Origin: an uncultured Phascolarctobacterium sp. | GTDB lineage: Bacteria > Bacillota > Negativicutes > Acidaminococcales > Acidaminococcaceae | Assembly (NCBI GenBank): GCA_900545025.1 | Contig: UQXH01000003.1 | Coordinates: forward strand, 1 to 64,000 | Direction: 5' to 3' | Length of the DNA: 64,000 nt | Shown here: piece after piece, positions 16,475 to 24,973 of the stretch | Position numbering within the stretch: position 1 is the first letter of the stretch | Layout: the number at the start of each line of letters is the position of its first letter | Position numbers and translations under genes: made by a program | Notes under the pieces: model-generated | Databases searched by the model: none | What the model saw: the letters and a program-made list of their open reading frames with translations, nothing else | Told to the model about the DNA's origin: nothing

Positions 16475-18271
16475 TCAATCCATCTTTAAGATCGCCATGA
16501 ACGCTTCCTGCGGCAATTCTACACTGCCTACCTGCTTCATGCGTTTTTTGCCTTCTTTTTGTTTTTCCAGCAGCTTGCGTTTACGGCTGATGTCGCCGCC
16601 GTAGCATTTCGCCAGTACGTCCTTGCGCATGGCGCGCACGTTTTCACGGGCGATAATCTTGTTGCCGATAGCTGCCTGCACGGGAATTTCAAACATCTGA
16701 CGGGGAATCAGCCCGCGCAGCTTTTCAACCAGCTGACGACCGCGGGAGGTCGCTTTCTCGCGATGTACGATGGCAGACAGAGCGTCCACCGGGTCGCCGT
16801 TCAGCAGAATATCCACCTTTACCAGGTTGGAAGCGCGGTAGCCTGCCAGTTCATAATCCAGAGAAGCATAGCCGCGGGTAACAGATTTCAATCTGTCAAA
16901 GTAATCGTAAATAATCTCACTCAGGGGCAGCGCGTAGTGAATCATAACCCTGTTTTCGTCCAGATAGGTCATGTTTTCATATTCGCCGCGTTTTTCCTGA
17001 CTCAGCTCCATAACCGCGCCTACATAATCCTTGGGTACTATGATGGTAGCATTGACATAAGGTTCCTCGACGTGGTCGATAACCGTCGGGTCGGGGAAGT
17101 TGGAAGGATTATCCACCATTTCCACGTCGCCATTGGTGCGGAATACCTCGTAAATAACGTTGGGCGCCGTAGTAATCAGGCTCAGATTATATTCGCGTTC
17201 CAGTCTTTCCTTGATAACGTCCATGTGCAGCAGCCCCAAAAAGCCGCAGCGGAAGCCAAAGCCCAAAGCAATAGAGGTCTCCGGCTCAAATACCAGGGAA
17301 GCGTCGTTAAGCTGCAGTTTTTCCAAAGCGTCGCGCAGATTATCATAATCGGAATTTTCCACAGGATACAGGCCGCAGAACACCATGGGCGTAGCCTTGC
17401 GGTAACCGGGCAGCGCCTGTTCGGCAGGTTTCAGCGCGTCGGTAACGGTGTCGCCTACGCGGGCGTCCTTCACGTTCTTAATCGCAGCGGCAAAGAAGCC
17501 TACCTGCCCCGGCTCCAGTGAATCCACATTGACGATGCCGGGCTTGAAATAGCCCACTTCCGTTACCTCGAACTCTGCGCCGGTAGCCATCATGCGGATC
17601 TTCATACCTTTTTTGATACTGCCGTCGATAACGCGGATATACAGCACTACGCCTTTATAAGCGTCAAACTTGGAGTCAAACACCAGCGCCTTCAGCGGCT
17701 TATCAGCGTCGCCGCTGGGAGCGGGCACCTTGGCCACGATAGCCTCCAGTACGTCCTCGATGCCGAGACCGGTCTTGGCACTGCACAGCACTGCATCCGA
17801 TGCGTCGATACCGATGACATCTTCAATCTCACGTTTTACGTGCTCAGGGTCAGCACTGGGCAAATCAATCTTATTGACGACGGGGATGATTTCCAGATCA
17901 TTATCCAGCGCCAGATAAACATTGGCCAGCGTCTGCGCTTCAATGCCCTGGGTAGCGTCGATAACCAGCAGCGCGCCCTCGCACGCCGCCAGCGCTCTTG
18001 ATACCTCATAGGTGAAGTCTACGTGACCCGGAGTATCAATAAAGTTCAGCATATACTCCTGTCCGTCACGCGCCCTGTAGATGCTGCGCACAGCCTGCGC
18101 CTTAATGGTGATGCCGCGCTCTCTTTCCAGATCCATGGAATCGAGAATCTGCTCCTCCATCTCGCGTTTGGATAAAGTACCGGTATATTCAATTAATCTG
18201 TCGGCCAGGGTAGATTTGCCGTGGTCGATATGGGCAATAATGGAAAAATTACGTATTCTTTTCTGTTCCAT
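16475..18271 (-). CDS. lepA: Elongation factor 4 (LepA)
   Basis: A 598-residue ribosomal GTPase thought to aid back-translocation or 30S maturation. G1 AHIDHGKST, G3 DTPGHVDF and G4 NKIDLP are all present, followed by domains II, III, V and the LepA-specific C-terminal domain with the typical KLLEKQKEGKKRMK and VELPQEAFMAIL end. Tandem ATGs occur at 18274 and 18271; the second has better spacing from AAGGA. The promoter is TTGCAA at 18342-18337, 18-bp spacer, TATAAT at 18318-18313 (minus strand). Confidence 0.98.
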   Translation of the reverse strand: MEQKRIRNFSIIAHIDHGKSTLADRLIEYTGTLSKREMEEQILDSMDLERERGITIKAQAVRSIYRARDGQEYMLNFIDTPGHVDFTYEVSRALAACEGALLVIDATQGIEAQTLANVYLALDNDLEIIPVVNKIDLPSADPEHVKREIEDVIGIDASDAVLCSAKTGLGIEDVLEAIVAKVPAPSGDADKPLKALVFDSKFDAYKGVVLYIRVIDGSIKKGMKIRMMATGAEFEVTEVGYFKPGIVNVDSLEPGQVGFFAAAIKNVKDARVGDTVTDALKPAEQALPGYRKATPMVFCGLYPVENSDYDNLRDALEKLQLNDASLVFEPETSIALGFGFRCGFLGLLHMDVIKERLEREYNLSLITTAPNVIYEVFRTNGDVEMVDNPSNFPDPTVIDHVEEPYVNATIIVPKDYVGAVMELSQEKRGEYENMTYLDENRVMIHYALPLSEIIYDYFDRLKSVTRGYASLDYELAGYRASNLVKVDILLNGDPVDALSAIVHREKATSRGRQLVEKLRGLIPRQMFEIPVQAAIGNKIIARENVRAMRKDVLAKCYGGDISRKRKLLEKQKEGKKRMKQVGSVELPQEAFMAILKMD

Positions 18272-18312
18272 CATAAGTTCCTTTGCAGAAAGATATTTTT
18301 TCAGTATTTTTT

Positions 18313-18342
18313 ATTATATCATTATTAAAGCCAGTCTTGCAA
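18313..18342 (-). promoter_or_regulatory. lepA promoter
   Basis: Minus strand TTGCAA, 18-bp spacer, TATAAT with the extended -10 bases TGA in front. Confidence 0.7.
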
Positions 18343-18362
18343 GCGCCCTTTCAGAACAGAAA

Positions 18363-18386
18363 ACCGCCTTGTCCAATCAAGGCGGT
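18363..18386 (-). terminator. Terminator of the usp operon
   Basis: A 9-bp stem, ACCGCCTTG with CAAGGCGGT, loop TCCAAT, then TTTTC on the minus strand. Confidence 0.75.
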
Positions 18387-18394
18387 AACAGGAT

Positions 18395-18826
18395 TTATTT
18401 TACAATCAGCACGGGACAGGGAGCGTGCAGCAGGACATACTGACTGACACTTCCCAGCAGCGCCTGTTTCAGCGCGCTCATCCCCCTGCTGCTCATAATA
18501 ATCAGATCGGCGTGTATCCTGTCCGCACTGCTCAGTATTTTTTCTGCCGGCCTGCCTATCTCCAGTATCTGCCTGCAACTAACATCTGCATCTACCCTGT
18601 CTTGTGCCGCCTGCAGGATTTTTTTCCCTGCCTGCATGATTTCCTGCGGCAGATAACCGCTGCCGCTGACCTGTTCAAAACTGTTCATATACTGGTTAAG
18701 GTCGATAACATGTATCAGATGTACTTGCGCCCCATACTTTCCTGCTATGGAAGATGCATATTCCGCCGCATGTATGGCAGATAGCGAGCCGTCCACCGGC
18801 ACCAGCACGTTCTGCAAAGGTTTCAT
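18395..18826 (-). CDS. Universal stress protein (UspA family)
   Basis: A 143-residue single-domain Usp. It begins VLVPVDGSLSAIHAAEYA and ends SVSQYVLLHAPCPVLIVK, the usual ends of this Rossmann-like fold. The ATP-binding stretch is SSRGMSALKQALLGS, with the second glycine of the usual G-x2-G replaced by Ala, so nucleotide binding is uncertain. It starts 4 bp after the exporter permease and is the last gene of the MarR-controlled unit. The client process is not known. Confidence 0.92.
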   Translation of the reverse strand: MKPLQNVLVPVDGSLSAIHAAEYASSIAGKYGAQVHLIHVIDLNQYMNSFEQVSGSGYLPQEIMQAGKKILQAAQDRVDADVSCRQILEIGRPAEKILSSADRIHADLIIMSSRGMSALKQALLGSVSQYVLLHAPCPVLIVK

Positions 18827-18830
18827 TCTT

Positions 18831-19979
18831 TCAGCCTTCTTTCCTTATAAATACGGTGCGTTCCCTCATAAATCTAAAACACAGGCAGCCGGCGATAATG
18901 AGGATATACACGGCAAAGCCGCCAAATTCTCCCCCGCAGTCCAAAAGCGGCGCGCCGCGCAGCATAATATCCCGCAGCAGGCGATAGCCCCAGACCAACG
19001 GGAAGATATTGGACACTGCCTGCACCCAGACAGGCAGGATATTCAGCGGTCCGCTTGCTCCGCCCAGGATAAAGCCCCCCGGCAAAAAGAAAATCATCCT
19101 GCTGGAGGCAACACCAGGATTGGCTGCGCCCCAGCCGATAAACACGGACATCAGCGCTACGGCTGTTCCCAGCAGAAAAATCGTAAAAAGTACTGCAAAA
19201 TAATTGCCGGCAAAAGTCAGATCGCCGATGATTTTCGTAATAAGCAGTCCCAGCACCATGGAGACCGTGAAACAGATAATATACGGCACTGTCCGCAGCA
19301 GCAGCTCCAGCGGCGTTCTTGCCAGTTCCCGCTCCCAACAGCCTTCCGCTTTCAGCCGCGGTACCATCCCGATAGTAGCAAATACCAGGAACATGGAGCC
19401 AAAGAAAAACAGAAAACCAAAGGTATTGGAATTACTGTGCGCATCCACCGGATTAAACAGCAGCCGTTCCCTGAGAGATATATTCTGCAGCACCGCCTGC
19501 ATCTGCTCGGTATTCAGGCCCAGTTCCTGTACTTTTTCCACGCCTATGGTAGCATTGGTCTCAGCTACGATTTCATTAAGCGCTTCTTTCAGATTTGCTA
19601 ATTGCGCCCCGTTGATATTATCATAAAATACGCCGATACTGTTGGGCGTCAGACTGTAACGCTTTTTCTCAAAATCTCGCGGCAGATAGATGACCGCGAT
19701 ATGTTCATCGTGGTACATAAGCCGCTGGGGATTTTCCGGCGTATGATAGACATTTTTGACATGTATATAGGGAGAAGCGTCAAGATGCTCGGTAAACGTA
19801 CGGCTGAAACGGGAATTATCTATATCTATCACAGCCACGCCGGCTTCTTCGATATAGTTATTACCGTACACCGTCGTAAAAACCACTGCCAATATTACAG
19901 CCAGCACCATTGCGACCTTATGATAAGGCATCCCTGTACCTGAAAGCATATAATCAAATTCTTCTTTTATGGAGTTCAT
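18831..19979 (-). CDS. ABC-2 type exporter permease
   Basis: A 382-residue inner-membrane protein. One N-terminal helix (about 22-40) leads into a large extracytoplasmic domain (about 45-210), followed by five or six helices to the end, the ABC-2 permease plan. It overlaps the 3' end of the membrane fusion gene by 26 bp, so the two are translated together. GTG 19985, ATG 19982 and ATG 19979 are in a row; the last has the best spacing from GGGTGAG. No ATPase gene is present in the unit, so its energy source must be encoded elsewhere. Likely exports a small toxic compound; substrate unknown. Confidence 0.8.
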   Translation of the reverse strand: MNSIKEEFDYMLSGTGMPYHKVAMVLAVILAVVFTTVYGNNYIEEAGVAVIDIDNSRFSRTFTEHLDASPYIHVKNVYHTPENPQRLMYHDEHIAVIYLPRDFEKKRYSLTPNSIGVFYDNINGAQLANLKEALNEIVAETNATIGVEKVQELGLNTEQMQAVLQNISLRERLLFNPVDAHSNSNTFGFLFFFGSMFLVFATIGMVPRLKAEGCWERELARTPLELLLRTVPYIICFTVSMVLGLLITKIIGDLTFAGNYFAVLFTIFLLGTAVALMSVFIGWGAANPGVASSRMIFFLPGGFILGGASGPLNILPVWVQAVSNIFPLVWGYRLLRDIMLRGAPLLDCGGEFGGFAVYILIIAGCLCFRFMRERTVFIRKEG

Positions 19980-21054
19980 CATCACTCACCCTGATCGTCA
20001 TTCCTGCCAATATATCGGCATCCGGGTCAATATAGATTCTGACCTGGAAAGAAGCCATATCAGCCTGGCCCTTTTCTCTGCTCATCCTGATATCGGCAAA
20101 ACCCGGCGCAGCCGTCAGCAGCCTTATCGTACCCGGCACCTTGCGTCCGTCGGCTACCGCCTCGCCAATAACGGTATCTCCCTCACGCAATATGGCCGCT
20201 GTTTTTTCATCCACATAAATATCATAATAAAGCCTTCTGCTTTCCAGCAGGATTACAGGAGCATTTACCGCCACCATCTCGCCCTGCTTAGCAATAATCT
20301 TCAGTATCCTGCCATCCTCGGAGGCCAGCAGGTTAAGACGCTCTTTCTGCACCTGCAGTTCCCGCAGCTCAACTTCCATACTTTCTACATTATATCTGTC
20401 GTTCTGCAGGCTCCGCCTTTCCTGGTCGATAAGCGGCAGATAAATCCCGGCAGCATTATCAGTCGCCCAAACCTGCTCTCTGTCAGCTTTGCCGGTACCT
20501 GCCAGAAGTTCATTCAACAGCCGTTCCGCCTTAATCATATCTGCCCGGCAGACATCCAGATCCATTCTGGCATTGTCCAGTTCCAGCTGCGATACTGCTC
20601 CCTGTTGCTGCAGATCCTCCATGCGCCGGTAATACAGCTCTTTATTGGCAAAGGTAGCCGTGGCAGCATCATAACCTTTCTTGGCCTGCTCGATACTGCG
20701 GTAAGCCTGTTCCTCCTCCGTATCGGCACGCTCCAGTCCGATATCGATACTGCCCTTACTCTGCCTGATCTGCGCCTGCAGCCTAGCAATAGCCAGATCT
20801 GTATCCGTACTGTCCAGCTGCATCAGCAGGGCGCCCTGTCTGACCAGCTGTCCTTCTTTTACATTTTCCAGTATCAGCCTGCCCCCAATATCCTGAAAGG
20901 CCAGATTTACCTGTTCCGCCGTCAGTATGCCCTCTTTCTGCCTACGGCCCATACTGATTGCATCATTTCCCAGAAATGTCAGCACCAGTCCTCCCGCTGC
21001 CAGGATAAATAAAAAAATCCTTCCCCATGACATATATTGTTTTCTGCTTTCCAT
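19954..21054 (-). CDS. HlyD-family membrane fusion protein
   Basis: A 366-residue periplasmic adaptor with an N-terminal anchor helix (about 10-28), a lipoyl half (FQDIGGRLILENVKEGQLVRQG), a long coiled-coil hairpin (about 85-240), the second lipoyl half near DGRILKIIAKQGEMV, and a beta-barrel end. Such proteins join an inner-membrane pump to an outer-membrane channel, which fits a diderm cell. ATG 21054 has GGAGG upstream. It is first of an operon with the permease and usp, and is preceded by a dyad like the one at marR. Confidence 0.88.
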   Translation of the reverse strand: MESRKQYMSWGRIFLFILAAGGLVLTFLGNDAISMGRRQKEGILTAEQVNLAFQDIGGRLILENVKEGQLVRQGALLMQLDSTDTDLAIARLQAQIRQSKGSIDIGLERADTEEEQAYRSIEQAKKGYDAATATFANKELYYRRMEDLQQQGAVSQLELDNARMDLDVCRADMIKAERLLNELLAGTGKADREQVWATDNAAGIYLPLIDQERRSLQNDRYNVESMEVELRELQVQKERLNLLASEDGRILKIIAKQGEMVAVNAPVILLESRRLYYDIYVDEKTAAILREGDTVIGEAVADGRKVPGTIRLLTAAPGFADIRMSREKGQADMASFQVRIYIDPDADILAGMTIRVSDDELHKRRI

Positions 21055-21067
21055 ATTACGCCTCCAT

Positions 21068-21087
21068 ATAATAAGCCGGCTAACTAT
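21068..21087 (-). promoter_or_regulatory. MarR operator in front of the efflux operon
   Basis: ATAATAAG-CCGG-CTAACTAT, a 20-bp imperfect dyad matching 18 of 20 bases of the dyad at 21611-21630. Confidence 0.75.
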
Positions 21088-21108
21088 ATTGGTAAAAAAG
21101 AAACTCTC

Positions 21109-21597
21109 TTACTGAGAAGAGAGCAGCTTTTTCAGCAGCCCGATAAGGAGCAGCTTTTCCTGCTCGGAAAAACTGCTTACCAGGCTGGCAATACGTAAAA
21201 AATGACTGGGCAGGAGCTCCTCGATGAAAGCGCGTCCGCTCTCTGTCAGTTCCACCGTCTTGGCACGTTTATCTTCCTGACTGCCGCTCAGACAGACCAG
21301 TCCGTCTCGCTGCATACGCCGCAGCATGACGCTGATAGTAGCCCTTGTCACGCCAGCCTTTTCTGCCAGTTCTGACGGCGCCAGCGGCCGCCTGCTCTGA
21401 TACAGGGCAATCATTACTACCAGTTTACCTTCCGAAACATTGTACTGCTGCTCCAGAATATCAAAAATCTTATGCTGGACATAATCCGCCGTATGTTTAA
21501 AAAGAATCAGCGTTTCCACAGAAGTAGCATTTATTTCCGGAAACTTTTTCGCAAAATCCTGTAAAGCTTCCCTGGTAGGGATAAATCTATTTTCCAT
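21109..21597 (-). CDS. MarR family transcriptional regulator
   Basis: A 162-residue dimeric winged-helix repressor. The HTH is LAPSELAEKAGVTRATISVMLRRM and the wing carries DGLVCLSGSQEDKRAKTVELTESG, which is diagnostic of the family. I chose ATG 21597 with AAGGAG five bases upstream; GTG 21603 overlaps that site. It lies just upstream of the efflux pair on the same strand, and both it and the pair have the same dyad, so it most likely represses itself and the pump until a ligand binds. Confidence 0.93.
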   Translation of the reverse strand: MENRFIPTREALQDFAKKFPEINATSVETLILFKHTADYVQHKIFDILEQQYNVSEGKLVVMIALYQSRRPLAPSELAEKAGVTRATISVMLRRMQRDGLVCLSGSQEDKRAKTVELTESGRAFIEELLPSHFLRIASLVSSFSEQEKLLLIGLLKKLLSSQ

Positions 21598-21610
21598 AAG
21601 CACTCCTTAT

Positions 21611-21663
21611 ATAATTAGCCGTCTAACTATATTTAGTATAACGCAAAATTAAATTTATGTCAA
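21611..21663 (-). promoter_or_regulatory. marR promoter and MarR operator
   Basis: Minus strand TTGACA (21663-21658), 17-bp spacer, TATACT (21640-21635). The dyad ATAATTAG-CCGT-CTAACTAT at 21611-21630 sits over the start site, as for a repressor. Confidence 0.82.
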
Positions 21664-21773
21664 TCTGCCCGCCGCAGTCTTTCACCATCTTCTTTCACAA
21701 AAAGTTTGCTGTCCCATTATATAATATTTGTTACAATATACTTAATAAATTACATACTATGGAGGTATTACCC

Positions 21774-22313
21774 ATGAATACATTGGACGCTCTGGCAACC
21801 CGCCGTTCTACCCGCAAATATCTGCCGCAGCAGGTAGAAAAGGAAAAAATCGATATTATCTTAAAGGCAGCTTACGCCGCTCCCGTGGGACACAGCGCCT
21901 ATAAAGACCTGCATATCGCCGTAGTCCAAAACGCCGGGCTGCTGCAAAAAACTGCCGCTTACTGCGGCAAGGCTTTCGGCAACGCCGCCTACAATCCGTT
22001 TTATGGCGCGCCTACCCTTATCATCGTCTCCGCCAAGCCTAAGGCTGACGAACAGCTGGTCTATATCGCCGATGTAGGCTGCGTTATGGAGAACATGCAG
22101 CTGGCAGCCACCGAGCTTGATTTAGGCTGCGTATATCTCTGGGCGATGCTGAACCGTATTCCCCAATATCCCGAACTTATCGACGCGCTGAGACTGCCGG
22201 AAGGTTACCAGGCTATTTCCGCGTTGGCGCTGGGCTATCCTGAAACACCTTTAGCCCCCAGGACTCTGGCAGACATCCCCGCAGGTAAAATCGTCACCGA
22301 GTTTATCGACTGA
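21774..22313 (+). CDS. Nitroreductase family protein
   Basis: A 179-residue FMN-dependent oxidoreductase. It begins with LDALATRRSTRKYLPQ, the FMN-phosphate arginine-serine motif of the family. It continues with AAYAAPVGHSAYKDLHIAVV and ends with ALALGYPE near the C-terminus. Length suits the small single-domain nitroreductases. I chose ATG 21774 with TATGGAGG upstream; a longer frame to 21657 lacks a ribosome site and would run into the marR promoter. Divergent from marR but not obviously under the same dyad. Substrate unknown. Confidence 0.9.
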   Translation: MNTLDALATRRSTRKYLPQQVEKEKIDIILKAAYAAPVGHSAYKDLHIAVVQNAGLLQKTAAYCGKAFGNAAYNPFYGAPTLIIVSAKPKADEQLVYIADVGCVMENMQLAATELDLGCVYLWAMLNRIPQYPELIDALRLPEGYQAISALALGYPETPLAPRTLADIPAGKIVTEFID

Positions 22314-22403
22314 TATACAGGATTTTTTTCACAAAAACCTTGCTAAAAGTGCCAGACCATGATAGAATATTCCAGTACAAGTAATTTCAGGAGGTGAATT
22401 TCG

Positions 22404-22667
22404 TTGCCGAACATTAAATCTTCTATCCGCAGTGTAAAAACCGACGCAGAACGTCGTGCTAAAAACGCACCGATCAAAGCAGCTCTCCGTAACGCATCCC
22501 GCAAAGTTGTTGCTCTGACCGAAACCGGCGTTCAAGAAGACGCAAAAGCTACTCTGGCTATTGCTTCCGGTTTGATTGATAAAGCAGCTCGCAAAGGCAT
22601 TATCCATAAAAATGCTGCAGCTCGCAAAAAATCCAGACTCGCTAAAAAAGTTAACGCTATGGCTTAA
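22404..22667 (+). CDS. rpsT: 30S ribosomal protein S20
   Basis: An 87-residue basic, alpha-helical protein that binds 16S rRNA early in 30S assembly. PNIKSSIRSVKTDAERRAKN at the start and KNAAARKKSRLAKKVNA at the end are typical. The start codon is TTG at 22404, seven bases after AGGAGGTG; rpsT in other bacteria also uses weak starts, which helps S20 autoregulation. Confidence 0.97.
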   Translation: MPNIKSSIRSVKTDAERRAKNAPIKAALRNASRKVVALTETGVQEDAKATLAIASGLIDKAARKGIIHKNAAARKKSRLAKKVNAMA

Positions 22668-22678
22668 TTTTGGCATCG

Positions 22679-22709
22679 ACAACCTGTTGCAAAGGCAGGT
22701 TGTTTTTTT
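22679..22709 (+). terminator. Terminator of rpsT
   Basis: An 8-bp stem, ACAACCTG with CAGGTTGT, followed by T7. Confidence 0.85.
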
Positions 22710-22735
22710 CTGCCTAAAAAGAATAAAAAAACTAA

Positions 22736-22764
22736 AGGCTGTCCGTATATAAAACGGACAGCCT
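22736..22764 (-). terminator. Terminator of nrdR
   Basis: A perfect 11-bp stem, AGGCTGTCCGT with ACGGACAGCCT, with a T-rich tail on the minus strand and TTTTATTTT on the plus strand. Confidence 0.82.
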
Positions 22765-22767
22765 CTT

Positions 22768-23247
22768 TTATTTTCCCTCAGGATTGATAATATTGTTCTT
22801 ATTCATAATCCGCTGCAGTTCCTGCATAAAATTATTCACGTCGGCAAACTGACGATATACGGAAGCAAAACGTACATAGGCAATCTGGTCGGTCTGTTCC
22901 AGATGCTTCATAACGATTTCCCCGATAATGGTGCTGTCAATCTCGCTTTCGCCGCGCTGACGCACTTCTCTTTCTACGCTGTCAGCAATCTCCTGTACCT
23001 TTTCCAGGGACACCGGACGTTTTTCAAACGCCTTGAGCAGACCTGCCAGCAGCTTTTTACCGTCAAACAGCTCGCGGCGGCCATCCTTCTTGCTAACAAC
23101 CAGCGGCGCTTCCTCATATTTTTCGTAGGTAGTAAAGCGTTTGCCGCATTTGGGACACTCCCGGCGGCGTCTGATAGAATTGCCTTCTTCTACCGAACGG
23201 CTGTCGACAACCCTGCTGTCATGATAAGAACAAAACGGACATCTCAT
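22768..23247 (-). CDS. nrdR: Transcriptional repressor NrdR
   Basis: A 159-residue regulator of ribonucleotide reductase genes. The zinc ribbon uses Cys3, Cys6, Cys31 and Cys34 (CPFC, CPKC), followed by an ATP-cone (about 48-138) starting LVVSKKDGRRELF, which reads ATP against dATP. I chose ATG 23247, the universal MRCPFC start, with GAGGATG upstream; the frame extends back to 23271 without support. No NrdR box is visible at its own promoter. It lies downstream of ftsZ, after the terminator and its own promoter. Confidence 0.97.
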   Translation of the reverse strand: MRCPFCSYHDSRVVDSRSVEEGNSIRRRRECPKCGKRFTTYEKYEEAPLVVSKKDGRRELFDGKKLLAGLLKAFEKRPVSLEKVQEIADSVEREVRQRGESEIDSTIIGEIVMKHLEQTDQIAYVRFASVYRQFADVNNFMQELQRIMNKNNIINPEGK

Positions 23248-23300
23248 TTCTTTCACATCCTCACTTAACACTGTTACGATCCATACATCCTGCTGCCAGC

Positions 23301-23358
23301 AGCCGGATATTTTATGTTATTATAACATATCTTACACTTGCCTGTAAAATATCCGGCT
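23301..23358. repeat. Inverted repeat bracketing the nrdR promoter
   Basis: Arms of 14 bp, perfectly complementary (23301-23314 and 23345-23358, AGCCGGATATTTTA type), separated by 30 bp. The nrdR promoter lies between and into the second arm: minus strand TTTACA 23348-23343, 18-bp spacer, TATAAT 23324-23319. Confidence 0.8.
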
Positions 23359-23378
23359 TACTTGAGCCGCACAACAAA

Positions 23379-23404
23379 AAGCCTGTGACAATGATCACAG
23401 GCTT
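23379..23404 (-). terminator. Terminator of ftsZ and the division cluster
   Basis: A 10-bp stem, AAGCCTGTGA with TCACAGGCTT, then TTTTTG on the minus strand, 15 bp after the ftsZ stop. Confidence 0.85.
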
Positions 23405-23418
23405 TAGCATGAACTAAA

Positions 23419-24540
23419 TTAACCGCGCAGCCAGGGCGGAATCTCCGTATTATCTTTATTAAAATTAGGTTTGAACAGACCGCCGCCGTTGTGCTGTTCG
23501 CCGGTGTGGTGTTCAGGATTCTTAATCGTAGACTGCTGCCCGCCATAAATAGTACGGGGGCTGCCGCCGGGTACGGAAGGATTCTTCTTTTCAAAGCCGG
23601 TAGCGATAACGGTTACCCTGATTTCATCTTCCAGGCTTTCATCAATTACGGCGCCGAAGATGATATTGGCGTTAGGATCGACAGCTTCGGTAATGATATT
23701 GGAAGCCTCGGTTACATCAAACAAGGACAGTTCTCTTCCGCCGGTGATGTTGAACAATACGCCCTGCGCACCGTCGATAGACGCTTCCAGAAGCGGGCTC
23801 TTGATAGCAGCTTCTGCCGCTGCACGCGCGCCGCCTTCACCCTTAGCAGTACCGATACCCATCAGCGCGCTGCCTGCGTTGGACATGATGGTCTTAACAT
23901 CGGCAAAGTCAGCGTTGATAAGTCCGGGCACGCCGATCAAATCAGAAATACCCTGCACGCCCTGACGCAGTACGTCGTCGGCAATACGGAAAGCATCCAG
24001 CATAGAAGTCCTGCGGTCGATAACCTGCAGCAAACGGTCATTAGGAATGGTAATAAGGGTATCAACCTTTTCTTTCAGGTTGACGATACCGCTTTCAGCC
24101 TGGTTCATACGGCGTTTACCTTCAAAGCAGAACGGTTTGGTAACAACGCCGACAGTCAGCGCGCCTACTTCTTTAGCGCATTCTGCCACTACATGCGCAG
24201 CACCGGTACCGGTGCCGCCGCCCATACCTGCGGTTACAAATACCATGTCAGCACCTTTCAGCGCTTCCATGATCTGCTCGCGGGATTCTTCGGCTGCTTT
24301 TTCGCCGATTTCAGGATTAGCACCTGCGCCCAGGCCCTTGGTAAGCTTCTCACCAATCTGGATGCGTTGCTCTGCCTTGGACAGCAAGAGCGCCTGCGCA
24401 TCGCAGTTCACAGCAATAAATTCTACGCCTCTGACGCCTGCGGTAATCATACGGTTTACGGCATTGTTGCCGCCGCCGCCTACACCGATGACCTTGATAT
24501 TGGCAAGCGTTTCAATCTTAGTTTCAACATCTTCAAACAT
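23419..24540 (-). CDS. ftsZ: Cell division protein FtsZ
   Basis: A 373-residue tubulin-like GTPase forming the Z ring. GGGGNNAV (21-28), the tubulin signature GGGTGTG (107-113) and the T7-loop region DLIGVPGLINADFADVK are present. After the globular part there is a short variable linker and the C-terminal peptide IPPWLRG, used for binding FtsA, SepF and others. ATG 24540 has AAGGGGGA upstream. It has its own promoter. Unusually ftsA is not next to it; sbp is the upstream neighbour. Confidence 0.98.
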   Translation of the reverse strand: MFEDVETKIETLANIKVIGVGGGGNNAVNRMITAGVRGVEFIAVNCDAQALLLSKAEQRIQIGEKLTKGLGAGANPEIGEKAAEESREQIMEALKGADMVFVTAGMGGGTGTGAAHVVAECAKEVGALTVGVVTKPFCFEGKRRMNQAESGIVNLKEKVDTLITIPNDRLLQVIDRRTSMLDAFRIADDVLRQGVQGISDLIGVPGLINADFADVKTIMSNAGSALMGIGTAKGEGGARAAAEAAIKSPLLEASIDGAQGVLFNITGGRELSLFDVTEASNIITEAVDPNANIIFGAVIDESLEDEIRVTVIATGFEKKNPSVPGGSPRTIYGGQQSTIKNPEHHTGEQHNGGGLFKPNFNKDNTEIPPWLRG

Positions 24541-24576
24541 ATCTGCAAATCCCCCTTAATTCTGGGTATCAAATTT

Positions 24577-24606
24577 ATTATAAAACTGTTAAATTTTTTA
24601 ATTCAA
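24577..24606 (-). promoter_or_regulatory. ftsZ promoter
   Basis: Minus strand TTGAAT, 18-bp spacer, TATAAT. Confidence 0.65.
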
Positions 24607-24640
24607 CAAGCAGTCTGAAATCTCCTGCTGAATCTAAAAT

Positions 24641-24973
24641 TCATTTTCCAATATAAAGGCGTCTGATGATGGCAAGATTCTGGAAGATACGCATACCGAA
24701 AATCAGCACTGCCACCATATACAAATCTATGCCCAGCATGGTGCCGGCATAACATAAGATTGCCGACAGGATACCGTTGACGAAGAAGCCGGAAATAAAT
24801 ACTTCCGTATCGTACTTACCCTCCATAGCCGCCCTGATACCGCCCAAGACGGCGTCAAGACCGGCCAGCACCGCCACGGAAAGCAGTTTGGCATATTCCA
24901 GAGGGAGTGCAAACGGACAGTAAATGCCGAGAGTAATACCGATTATCAGCCCGCCGAGGACATAATAAATCAT
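24641..24973 (-). CDS. sbp: Small basic membrane protein Sbp (DUF1290)
   Basis: A 110-residue membrane protein with three or four hydrophobic helices (about 1-20, 28-46, 58-78, 82-98). The conserved inner part AVLAGLDAVLGGIRAAMEGKYDTEVFISGFFVN identifies the DUF1290 family, in B. subtilis found in the division cluster near ftsA-ftsZ. No role is established. It overlaps the DUF881 gene by 4 bp (ATGA). Confidence 0.88.
   Translation of the reverse strand: MIYYVLGGLIIGITLGIYCPFALPLEYAKLLSVAVLAGLDAVLGGIRAAMEGKYDTEVFISGFFVNGILSAILCYAGTMLGIDLYMVAVLIFGMRIFQNLAIIRRLYIGK

Noticed and set aside
22685..22698. TGTTGCAAAGGCAG resembling the Crp/Fnr palindrome
   Set aside because: Only the first half matches; it is the loop and arm of the rpsT terminator.
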